NCBI GenBank assembly: GCA_040080915.1
Contig: JBEBHD010000306.1
Coordinates: 1-5,515, forward strand
Reading direction: 5' to 3'
From: M3007 sp040080915
Lineage (GTDB): Bacteria; Bacteroidota; Bacteroidia; Chitinophagales; Saprospiraceae
DNA length: 5,515 nucleotides
Shown here piece by piece: positions 1 to 5,482 of the stretch. Position 1 is the first letter of the stretch, and each line of letters starts with the position of its first letter. Below the pieces are notes generated by a model. It worked only from the letters and a program-made list of their open reading frames with translations. It was not told the DNA's origin and did no database searches. Position numbers and translations under genes: made by a program.

Positions 1-2863
1 TGTTCGCCCGGTAATCAAACTGGAAATGCACGCGCTCGCTGTCGCTGAAGGAACTGAACTGCGCCACCATCGGCTTGAAAAAATCCAGCAAAAGCACCGG
101 TTTTTGGTTCAGTTCGATGCGCCCGGTTTCGAGTTTTGACAGGTCGAGTATTTCGGTCACTAATTTGAGCAGTTGCGCACCGTTTCGCTGTATCATCGCA
201 AGCATTTGCCGGTCTTTGTCTTTCCAATCGGGGCGCTTGAGCAGGTTGTTTACCGGCCCGAGCATCAGGGTCAGCGGGGTGCGGAGTTCGTGGCTCACGT
301 TGGCAAAGAACCGGGATTTCAGTTTTTCCAACTGGCGCAGTTCCTCCGTCTGCTTTTCGATGGTCTGTTTGTCTTCCGAAATTTTCCGGGTTCGTTCAGC
401 CACCAATTGCTCCAATTCCCGCTGGCGCTGGCGCAACTGCCAGGTGTGTATTTTTATGTATCCCACCGTGCCCGCAATCAGCAGGCTGAAAACCAGCAGG
501 AGGAACCAACTTTGCAGGTAAAAAGGCTTCACCACCTGTACCGTCAGGCTAATCTGATGTTCCGACCAGTGCCCCAAGGCATCTTGTCCCTTCACCACCA
601 GCCGGTATTGCCCATAAGGAAGCCGACCGAAACGCAGCACGGGATTATCGGTGTAGCTCCATTCTTCCTCCAGGCCTTCCAAGCGAAAAGCGAAGCGGTT
701 TTGGGCCACATCTTCAAAACTCAACAGCGCGACTTCCAGGTTGAAAAAATGATCGGAAGGCTGCAAACGAATGGTATTGGACGCACGGAGGCGGGCCGTG
801 CCGTCCACGGCCTTCCCTTGTTTGCCGTCAAATTGTTCGAACGCGACGATGGCCAGAAGGGGGTCGGGGCTATCCTGATTGTTCTGCAGGTTGTCGGGGT
901 GGAAAGCGGTCACCCCGTTCAAGCCGCCGAAATACAGTCGCCCCTGGTTATCTTGAAAATGAGCGATTCGGTTGAACTCGTGATGCGTGATCCCGGATCG
1001 TTCGAGGTAAGTTTTCACAGTGCCAGTTTCCTGGTTAAATCGCATGATCCCCTTGTCGCTGCTAAGCCAGAGATTGCCTTTGTGATCGGGGTAAACTGCA
1101 TACACCACATCGTGGGAAAGTCCGTCGTTCAGGGTCCACTGGCGGGTACGCACTTCCCCATCTTCGTGGTCGGCCGGATTCGGCGCAAGCCGGATCAGCC
1201 CGCCGCCGCCGCTGGCGAGCCAGAGATGGCCTTTCCCGTCGTCGTAAAAATGATGGATCGTGTTGTGCGGCAGGTAAAACCGCCCCTTGCCGGAGGTGGA
1301 ATATTGCGCTTCTATTACGCCGAAAGCATTCGCCCGAAACAGGCCCCGATTCGAGCAGACCCACACCCGGCCGGCGCTGTCGGCGCCTATATGCATGACG
1401 GCCGCTTCTGCCAGGTCCCGAAAAGCAGGCGGAATGTGGAGCGGTTGAATCACGCCGGTTTGGGCATCTAGCACCTTGATGCCGGTATCCGATCCAATCC
1501 AAATCGCCCCATCGGGGCGTTGCAGGAGCGACCAACTGGGGAATCCGGTGTACAAGTCCCGGATCAGGTTGCCGTCGTCATGAATAAAATACAACCGTTT
1601 GTCGTGCCCGACAACAAAACCGCCTGCTCGCAATGGGCTGATCGCATAGAAGCCAAATTTCGCGGAAAAGGAAAAAACATTCCGCACCGATTCCGTCTTC
1701 CGGTTGATCAAGCACGTCCCGAAGGCTTCCCGGTTCACCAATATTCGATTGCTATCGGCCCAAATGCCGCGTGTGGACTCCCAATCCTTGGGTTTCCAGA
1801 GGTAGCGGTCAAAATGGTTTTTTTGAATGGAAAACACCTCCAAGCCGAAACTGCCGCCCATCCACAGTTTGCCGCTCCGGTCGAAGTACAGGCTGCGGAT
1901 TATTTTTCGCTCGTTATTCTCCGGGATTTGGGCGTACGTTTCCCGGACAGCCGCCAGATCGAGTACCTGACTGCCGTCTGTACGGAAAATCGCCGTATTG
2001 TCCAGAATCAGGTCTTCCCCCAAATGGGGTTTGTCGGCCCCGTGGAGCAAAACCGGATGCCGGTAGGCTTGCCCCAGTTGCTGCGATTGCCCTGAAGCAT
2101 CCATCCGATAGGGTTTTTTGCTGTCGGAAAGATTGCGATCAAAGAAAAAAAACGGTGGTTTTGGGTCATTCTGGGCACCGAAAGCAATCGGTGAGGCCGA
2201 CGAAATCGACCGCACGGTTTTGCCGGAAGGCGTCAGGCACACCAACCGATTGGTTCCGCTCAGCACCCAAACAAGCGTTTCGGCCGCGATGATAAAAGGA
2301 TTAATCAGTTTTTCCGTCTCCACAGTTTTCAATCCATGGTCCGGATGGCAGGACATCAGCGTCGAGTCGTTCAAAAAAGTGAAAATGGTTCCGTCAGATT
2401 TCGACCTTACCCACGAATCGGAATAAGAACCGAAAAATTCTTCCGAGCCACCGACTTTCGGCGCGTTTATGCCGAATTTTTTTCGAAAGGTGGTTCGTTC
2501 GCGCCGGACGGGATGCCAGATATCAAAATCGTCGAATGGCGGTATCGGCAATAACCAGAACCAGCCATCGGCATCTTCCAGTATGTTCCAAATATTGTCG
2601 TGCTGAAAACCATCGGTGCGCGCGTTGAATGTCTGAAAGCGCCGGCCGTCGAAGCGGCTCAACCCCTGCGGCGTACCCAACCAGATGAACCCCCGCTTGT
2701 CTTCATAAATCGCATTTACCTCCCGGTGCGGCAATCCGTTGTCGGTATCAAACCGCTCGTATCCACTGGAAAAGGTTTGTGCCTCCAGGTCGAAACAACC
2801 GGCCACCGTGATCAGCCAGGTTGATAACGCGGATGTCAGGCACCAATTTACATTCCCGGTCAC
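1..2863 (-). CDS. Two-component sensor histidine kinase with Reg_prop beta-propeller and Y_Y_Y domain (3' end beyond window)
   Basis: This frame is open from a stop at 2905-2903 to the left edge; 954 codons are visible from the GTG at 2863. Residues 8-28 are hydrophobic and end in LEA|QTF, an export signal. Propeller (Reg_prop) repeats follow: GLPHREVNAIYEDKRGFIWLG at about 43-63, another near 581-612 (GLSHDVVYAVY, GNLWLSSDKG), and the typical last blade YFGGLNGVTAFHPDN near 640-655. The Y_Y_Y domain (FRLEGLEEEW, LPYGQYRLVVKGQD) spans about 710-780, a single membrane helix about 786-806, then a Glu/Gln/Lys-rich coiled coil. The HisKA H-box is NVSHELRTPLTLMLGPVNNL with phospho-acceptor His858 (codon 292-290). 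HATPase_c, and any receiver or AraC domain of a hybrid HTCS, would lie beyond position 1. In this family a periplasmic propeller senses a ligand, often a glycan, and drives cytoplasmic phosphotransfer; the ligand here is unknown. No in-frame ATG occurs before residue 170, so GTG is the best start; no Shine-Dalgarno is visible, which is common in Bacteroidota. Confidence 0.8.
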   Translation of the reverse strand, partial: MTGNVNWCLTSALSTWLITVAGCFDLEAQTFSSGYERFDTDNGLPHREVNAIYEDKRGFIWLGTPQGLSRFDGRRFQTFNARTDGFQHDNIWNILEDADGWFWLLPIPPFDDFDIWHPVRRERTTFRKKFGINAPKVGGSEEFFGSYSDSWVRSKSDGTIFTFLNDSTLMSCHPDHGLKTVETEKLINPFIIAAETLVWVLSGTNRLVCLTPSGKTVRSISSASPIAFGAQNDPKPPFFFFDRNLSDSKKPYRMDASGQSQQLGQAYRHPVLLHGADKPHLGEDLILDNTAIFRTDGSQVLDLAAVRETYAQIPENNERKIIRSLYFDRSGKLWMGGSFGLEVFSIQKNHFDRYLWKPKDWESTRGIWADSNRILVNREAFGTCLINRKTESVRNVFSFSAKFGFYAISPLRAGGFVVGHDKRLYFIHDDGNLIRDLYTGFPSWSLLQRPDGAIWIGSDTGIKVLDAQTGVIQPLHIPPAFRDLAEAAVMHIGADSAGRVWVCSNRGLFRANAFGVIEAQYSTSGKGRFYLPHNTIHHFYDDGKGHLWLASGGGGLIRLAPNPADHEDGEVRTRQWTLNDGLSHDVVYAVYPDHKGNLWLSSDKGIMRFNQETGTVKTYLERSGITHHEFNRIAHFQDNQGRLYFGGLNGVTAFHPDNLQNNQDSPDPLLAIVAFEQFDGKQGKAVDGTARLRASNTIRLQPSDHFFNLEVALLSFEDVAQNRFAFRLEGLEEEWSYTDNPVLRFGRLPYGQYRLVVKGQDALGHWSEHQISLTVQVVKPFYLQSWFLLLVFSLLIAGTVGYIKIHTWQLRQRQRELEQLVAERTRKISEDKQTIEKQTEELRQLEKLKSRFFANVSHELRTPLTLMLGPVNNLLKRPDWKDKDRQMLAMIQRNGAQLLKLVTEILDLSKLETGRIELNQKPVLLLDFFKPMVAQFSSFSDSERVHFQFDYRAN

Positions 2864-3095
2864 AGTTTGTGGATAGGTTGTACGAATGGAAAAAATAACC
2901 GGTTAGGGAAAAGACCTGCAAAGGAAACAAATATTTAGGAAAGCCGTCGCACCTTGCCATGCTGACAACTGTTTGGCAGCCGGACAGTCGCTTCGTGATG
3001 GCCGTGGCTTTGTTGCATGAATCCCGTTCCCCCCGGCCAATGCGACCTAATCGGCCAGGCGGGCCTCGTCCGACGAGTGGCGCGGCAATCAAACG
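2864..3095. other. Non-coding stretch upstream of the sensor kinase
   Basis: I see no convincing gene here. Two overlapping minus-strand frames (2748-3092 and 2935-3198) are open, but their translations have no recognisable domain; the first overlaps the kinase out of frame and the second reads through the hairpins at 3096-3169. The stretch should hold the kinase promoter. A loose match to the Bacteroidota -7 box (AATATTTG on the minus strand, about 2936-2929) is present, but no TTTG -33 element sits at the right distance, so I do not call a promoter. A small quasi-palindrome, CTCGTC-C-GACGAG, lies at 3065-3077. Confidence 0.5.
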
Positions 3096-3128
3096 CCATC
3101 ATCCCAGTCAGAAAAACCGGGATGATGG
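3096..3128. repeat. 10-bp perfect inverted repeat, 13-nt loop
   Basis: CCATCATCCC (3096-3105) and GGGATGATGG (3119-3128) are perfect reverse complements separated by 13 nt. On the minus strand the element follows directly after the T-tract and CTCACC tail of the terminator-like hairpin at 3134-3169, so transcripts reading through that hairpin meet a second stem-loop. It has no T-tract of its own after either arm. It could be a back-up terminator, an RNA-stability stem or an operator; the sequence does not decide. Confidence 0.6.
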
Positions 3129-3133
3129 GTGAG

Positions 3134-3169
3134 AAAAAAATCCCCGGTGCCTGTGTCGGTGCCAGGGGG
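3134..3169 (-). terminator. Terminator-like hairpin (imperfect), downstream of beta-helix fragment
   Basis: Read on the minus strand, a C-rich arm (3169 down to about 3158), a GACACA loop and a G-rich arm ending GGGGA are followed by seven T (3140-3134). The outer four C-G pairs and inner G-C pairs form, but a bulged T and a CA/CA internal mismatch weaken the stem. It lies about 68 nt after the stop of the beta-helix fragment at 3238. It is clearly related to the perfect hairpin at 3810-3843, including the CTCACC that follows the T-tract, so it looks like a decayed copy of the same repeat. Confidence 0.6.
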
Positions 3170-3237
3170 AACGAGGCGAGAACCCCGGTCGCGTTCATTA
3201 GTTTCGTTATTTCGTTGGGATGACGGCCGAGGCCGCA

Positions 3238-3420
3238 TCAGTTGTTCCCGATGGTCACCGGCCCGCCATCGGCCTTAAGCGTGAGCGGCTTGGCGGCTGT
3301 GATCTTTTCCGGGTAGGTGCCGGTGTGGATCAGCAGTGTCCAGCCGGGCAGGGCCGCATCTACCGTGGTTATGACATCATTTTGGTGAGAAAAATGTTTT
3401 TGATTTACTTTTGTACGCAA
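3238..3420 (-). pseudogene. 3' remnant of a right-handed beta-helix (surface/secreted) protein
   Basis: The 60-codon frame has only a TTG start (3420-3418) and no usable translation signal. From about 3372 its product is recognisable: TTVDAALPGWTLLIHTGTYP, then EKIT, KPLTLKADGGPVTIG and a stop. The pattern 'hydrophobic-I-x-x-GTYPE-x-(I/L)-x-(I/L)-x-KPLTLKA-GGP-VTIG' is typical of parallel beta-helix repeat proteins (pectate-lyase-like fold) of secreted or cell-surface proteins. Such proteins are hundreds of residues long, so this is only one or two coils. The codons upstream of 3372 look like random sequence, and the break lies beside the GGTGAGAAAAA motif at 3384-3394. I infer that the 5' part was deleted. 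A terminator-like hairpin follows about 68 nt downstream, as expected for a true gene end. Confidence 0.5.
3381..3413 (+). promoter_or_regulatory. Bacteroidota-type promoter of the DUF2281 antitoxin gene
   Basis: TTTG at 3381-3384 and TACTTTTG at 3406-3413, separated by 21 nt, match the Bacteroidota sigma-A consensus (TTTG at -33, TAnnTTTG at -7). Transcription would start near 3418-3421, leaving a leader of about 15 nt before the ATG at 3435. Because of this, the in-frame TTG at 3411 cannot be the start. The -33 element overlaps the first base of the GGTGAGAAAAA repeat copy (3384-3394), so the repeat forms part of the promoter. Confidence 0.6.
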
Positions 3421-3434
3421 AAATCACGGACGAC

Positions 3435-3761
3435 ATGAGTACACTGACCTTGTATTCCAAATTCGAGACCCTGCCCGAGCACCTTCAGCAGCAGGTAATT
3501 GACTACATCGAGTTTCTGCTGAGCCGCGAGGCCAAAAAACCGAAGCCTCAAAAACCCGCCAAAGCGCCCGCCAAGCCCAAGGCCGGATTTGGGGGAGCGA
3601 AGGGGATGATCAAACTATCGCCCGACTGGGACGAACCGCTGGAGGATTTCAAAGATTATGTTTCGGCTGCCAAAAAGCCGCTCAAGGCCGGTTTCCTGAA
3701 AGGCTCCTTTGTCATGGCTGCCGACTTTGACGAACCATTGAAGAAGGGCTGGCCATCGTGA
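3435..3761 (+). CDS. DUF2281-family (VapB-like) antitoxin with duplicated C-terminal motif
   Basis: The 108-residue product begins MSTLTLYSKFETLPEHLQQQ and continues VIDYIEFLLSR, the helical N-terminal signature of DUF2281 proteins, which accompany PIN-domain (VapC-type) RNase toxins. Residues 33-52 are a Lys/Pro/Ala linker. The C-terminal motif of this family (KAGF-x-KG-x-h-x-x-x-x-DFDEPLEDFK-x-Y), which I take to bind the toxin, occurs twice: residues 49-75 (KAGFGGAKGMIK, DWDEPLEDFKDY) and 84-102 (KAGFLKGSFVMAADFDEPL). The second copy stops at DEPL and continues out of family as KKGWPS. At that point the remains of the toxin gene begin in another frame. The start is ATG 3435, fixed by the promoter at 3381-3413. 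Family members are usually 70-90 residues, so this one is long. With no toxin left in cis, it may be an orphan antitoxin or an autoregulatory relic. Confidence 0.75.
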   Translation: MSTLTLYSKFETLPEHLQQQVIDYIEFLLSREAKKPKPQKPAKAPAKPKAGFGGAKGMIKLSPDWDEPLEDFKDYVSAAKKPLKAGFLKGSFVMAADFDEPLKKGWPS

Positions 3762-3808
3762 CCCGCGTCCCGCATTTCCGGGACTACGAGGTGCCCGTTT
3801 TGTGGTGA
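3743..3808 (+). pseudogene. Last 21 codons of a PIN-domain (VapC-type) toxin, rest deleted
   Basis: In the frame +2 relative to the antitoxin, positions 3743-3808 read EGLAIVTRVPHFRDYEVPVL-W-stop. This matches the end of VapC-like PIN toxins of the COG3744 type, whose C-terminus runs 'A-x-x-EGL-x-(I/L)VT-x-D-x-x-F-x-x-Y-x-V-x-(V/L)-(I/L)W'. A whole toxin of this group is about 125-135 residues and begins with LLLDTH just after the antitoxin stop. Here the first 100 or so codons are missing, including the LLLDTH aspartate region and the other acidic metal ligands. The join lies at about 3741-3745, directly after the antitoxin's DEPL codons, and it also changes the antitoxin's own last residues. 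In the final coordinates a GTG (3758) overlaps the antitoxin TGA, but a 16-residue peptide starting there is unlikely to be functional. Confidence 0.65.
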
Positions 3809-3809
3809 G

Positions 3810-3843
3810 AAAAAATCCCCGGCACCTGTGCGGGTGCCGGGGA
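3810..3843 (-). terminator. Strong rho-independent terminator for the minus-strand genes
   Basis: On the minus strand TCCCCGGCACC (3843-3833), a 6-nt loop and GGTGCCGGGGA (3826-3816) form a perfect 11-bp GC-rich stem, followed by six T (3815-3810). It sits 70 nt after the stop of the T9SS-domain ORF at 3914 and would end transcripts from the M48-SPOR lipoprotein gene and that ORF. On the plus strand the hairpin is preceded by the A-tract and has no U-tract after it, so it is directional. A related, decayed copy lies at 3134-3169. Confidence 0.8.
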
Positions 3844-3860
3844 TGAGCAGCTCATAACCA

Positions 3861-3899
3861 GCCAGCCATGTTTTGCTTAGAACATGAAAAATTGCTGGC
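3861..3899. repeat. Bulged 12-bp inverted repeat between the T9SS ORF and its terminator
   Basis: GCCAGC-CATGTT (3861-3872) pairs with AACATG (3881-3886) and GCTGGC (3894-3899). The hairpin loop is 8 nt and a 7-nt A/T-rich bulge (3887-3893) interrupts one arm. On the minus strand this stem lies 15 nt after the T9SS ORF stop and 17 nt before the terminator. It may be an RNA 3'-end stem; no T-tract follows it in a position that would make it a second terminator. Confidence 0.45.
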
Positions 3900-3913
3900 A
3901 GGCCGATCTCCCC

Positions 3914-4258
3914 TTATTCAAGTAAGCATTTCAGCACCTGTCTGCGGCTTTCATGAACCACTTCAATAAAATACAACCCTTTTGGCAATGCACTCAAATC
4001 CAACCTGTCCACCTCTTTTCCTATGGCCTGTTGGATGGCCAGATTGCCCAAAACACTGTACACCCTGATAGTACCCCCGATCATCGTCGAGGTCACTTCA
4101 ACGAACACCTCCCCCGAACTTGGGTTGGGGTATATTTTGGCCGATGGCTCCTGTTTTTCTGGCTGCACGGACACCATGCCCGGAAGCCCCCGCACCACGA
4201 TTAGCGTATCGAGGTAGTCAATACCGCCGCTTTCCGCGTTTCCCATCCTTGTAATCAA
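3914..4258 (-). CDS. Orphan T9SS C-terminal sorting domain (probable 3' remnant of a secreted protein)
   Basis: The 114-residue frame contains a complete Por_Secre_tail domain (TIGR04183 type) from about residue 41: KIYPNPSSGEVFVEV, then GGTIRVYSVLGN, DLSALPKGLYFIEV and a short end RRQVLKCLLE. This domain directs folded periplasmic cargo through the type IX system of Bacteroidota, where it is removed on export. Cargo proteins need a Sec signal peptide and a mature domain in front, and neither is present: only about 40 residues precede it. Possible starts are ATG 4258, ATG 4246 or an internal ATG at residue 27. The first two lie inside the 3' end of the upstream lipoprotein gene in a different frame (overlap up to 41 bp). 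I infer a decapitated cargo gene joined to the lipoprotein gene by deletion. A translated, non-exported peptide or a +1-frameshift extension of the upstream gene are less likely options. Confidence 0.55.
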   Translation of the reverse strand: MITRMGNAESGGIDYLDTLIVVRGLPGMVSVQPEKQEPSAKIYPNPSSGEVFVEVTSTMIGGTIRVYSVLGNLAIQQAIGKEVDRLDLSALPKGLYFIEVVHESRRQVLKCLLE

Positions 4259-5327
4259 TGAGGAAAGCCTCCTTGAAACCCCGTTTTTGCACCTCCGCCA
4301 ACCGCTTGCTGGCTTCCTCCGAAGTACTGAAAGTGCCGAGCAGCACCCGCTGGTAGGAGGCCCCTTCCACCGTTGCTTCCTCCAAAAAGAAATCGCCCAA
4401 GTCCCGCAACGCGGCGAACTGCTCCATCTGGGCGGAAAACGACGAGACCGATTTCACATGAATCAGCAGGATGCTGCCGGAGGCGGGCAGCGGCACGGTG
4501 CGCAGCACTTTGTCCCATTTTTCCTGAAAAGAAAGCGTGTCGCCTTTCGCCTGCTCGATGCTGCGCACCAAGCCGCTGCTCCCGCCGCCGCCCGCGAAGG
4601 TGTACGGCTCGTCAGGAGGGTAAGCCTGCGCGTCGGCGGTGATTTGGGGCAGCAAAGCAGCCAGGCTTTGCGCCCGTTCGGGGTGGTTTTCAGCGATTTG
4701 TATGCACTGCTTCGGGTCGTAGCCCGCTGCCGCTGCCAGAAACAGCCCGATGTGGTCGGCCTCTTCGGTGGCCTTGCGGCCATACGCGCTGCGCCCCGCC
4801 GCGACCTGCTCCACCGTCTCCATGCGGGCAAACTGGTAACTGTCCATCGGCCCTTTGGGGGCAAAGCGGCTCCTCCCCGGCTGGTGGCAGGCCAGCACAT
4901 GGCCCACACTGCGCCCCACGAGGAAGGCCAACTGGTCGTCGCTGCCGACCGCTCGGAGCAAGCCTGTGTTGGCTGCGATCTTGCCGCCGGGCAGGGCGAG
5001 CAGGGCCGCCGCTTCGCCGCTCAGCAGGTTGATTTCCCAGCGGTAGCGGTTGAACTGCTCCGCCCGGCCCTCCTGCTGGTAGTAGCGCCCGGCTGCACCG
5101 ATGACGCGCACGGCCACCTGTTGGAGCCGGATGCCTTCGGGGGTGTTGTTGTCCAAGCGGTTGGCGAGCAGCAAGCGCTGGTAGCCCGCGGCAGCGGAGG
5201 CGGCTTGGCGATTGGATGCACCGCAGGAGGCGGTCTTGCAGTTGGTAATGGGGACGGTGGTGCAGCTGCTCAGCAGGCAGCAGAGGAGGAGGCCGCATAG
5301 GGGCAGCAAGGTGGAGAAGCGTTTCAT
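4218..5327 (-). CDS. Lipoprotein with catalytically degenerate M48 peptidase domain and C-terminal SPOR domain
   Basis: The 369-residue product starts MKRFSTLLPLCGLLLCC and has lipobox LSSC (lipidated Cys near 23), so it should be a membrane-anchored periplasmic or outer-membrane lipoprotein. Residues from about 45 to 215 align by eye with M48 metalloproteases of the BepA/LoiP type: YRWEINLL, then ALPGGKIAANTGLL, which in active members precedes GHExxHVLARH. Here that site reads GRSVGHVLACH, so the first His and catalytic Glu are Arg139 and Ser140; only His143 remains. The third zinc ligand, the Glu four residues before Asp of the ExEAD motif, is Thr187 (RKATEEADHIG). A Gly-rich linker (AGGGGSSG) leads to a SPOR domain at about 286-360 (YQRVLLGTFSTSEEASKRL, GFKEAFLIDYKDGKR), a fold that binds denuded peptidoglycan glycans. 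ATG 5327 is chosen over an upstream in-frame start at 5405 because it places a proper signal at the N-terminus. It is notably GC-rich, which produces long antisense shadow ORFs. Confidence 0.8.
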   Translation of the reverse strand: MKRFSTLLPLCGLLLCCLLSSCTTVPITNCKTASCGASNRQAASAAAGYQRLLLANRLDNNTPEGIRLQQVAVRVIGAAGRYYQQEGRAEQFNRYRWEINLLSGEAAALLALPGGKIAANTGLLRAVGSDDQLAFLVGRSVGHVLACHQPGRSRFAPKGPMDSYQFARMETVEQVAAGRSAYGRKATEEADHIGLFLAAAAGYDPKQCIQIAENHPERAQSLAALLPQITADAQAYPPDEPYTFAGGGGSSGLVRSIEQAKGDTLSFQEKWDKVLRTVPLPASGSILLIHVKSVSSFSAQMEQFAALRDLGDFFLEEATVEGASYQRVLLGTFSTSEEASKRLAEVQKRGFKEAFLIDYKDGKRGKRRY

Positions 5328-5482
5328 GTTGAGGGTGTTGTGTTTGAACCGGCGGGTGGGGCCGGGGGTGAGGGCCGGCCGTTCTTCGTGCGGTCTGGTG
5401 AACAAAGTTCATGTGAGGCATGGGGAGAAATAGGCAGCCGGGAGGGAGTGAAAGCCGGTGCCGCGGACGTATAATTTAGGAT
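5328..5482. promoter_or_regulatory. Divergent intergenic region
   Basis: This 155-bp gap separates the minus-strand lipoprotein gene from the plus-strand gene at the right edge, and so should carry both promoters. I find no clean TTTG/TAnnTTTG pair for the lipoprotein gene. For the plus gene TAATTTAG (5472-5479) is one base off the -7 consensus, but it lies only 3 nt before the ATG, so it would need a leaderless or internal start. I therefore do not assign a promoter. Confidence 0.35.

Noticed and set aside
173..1471. 432-codon plus-strand open frame opposite the sensor kinase
   Set aside because: The minus strand encodes an uninterrupted propeller, Y_Y_Y, membrane helix and HisKA here. The plus translation shows nothing recognisable.
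3012..3045. Sequence resembling a tRNA 3' end (GAATCCCGTTCCCCCCGGCCA)
   Set aside because: No T-arm GTTCGA, no matching acceptor strand and no anticodon or D arm can be folded upstream.
2748..3198. Minus-strand small ORFs upstream of the kinase (114 and 87 codons)
   Set aside because: One overlaps the kinase out of frame and the other crosses two hairpins; neither has domain-like or signal-like sequence.
3352..3390. A possible second PIN-toxin tail on the plus strand (IYRGYDIIL just before GTGAGAAAAA)
   Set aside because: It resembles the real tail at 3770-3808 by position relative to the repeat, but it has no Trp-stop end and lies opposite the better supported beta-helix fragment. The likeness is too short to call.
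4287..5300. 337-codon plus-strand open frame opposite the lipoprotein gene
   Set aside because: Its translation is rich in Ala, Gly, Arg, Gln and His with no domain, while the opposite strand has clear lipobox, M48 and SPOR signatures. It is a shadow of GC-rich codons.
5471..5480. TATAAT / TAATTTAG as promoter of the right-edge gene
   Set aside because: It lies 3 nt from the ATG, so the transcript would start inside the coding region, and no -33 partner is evident.
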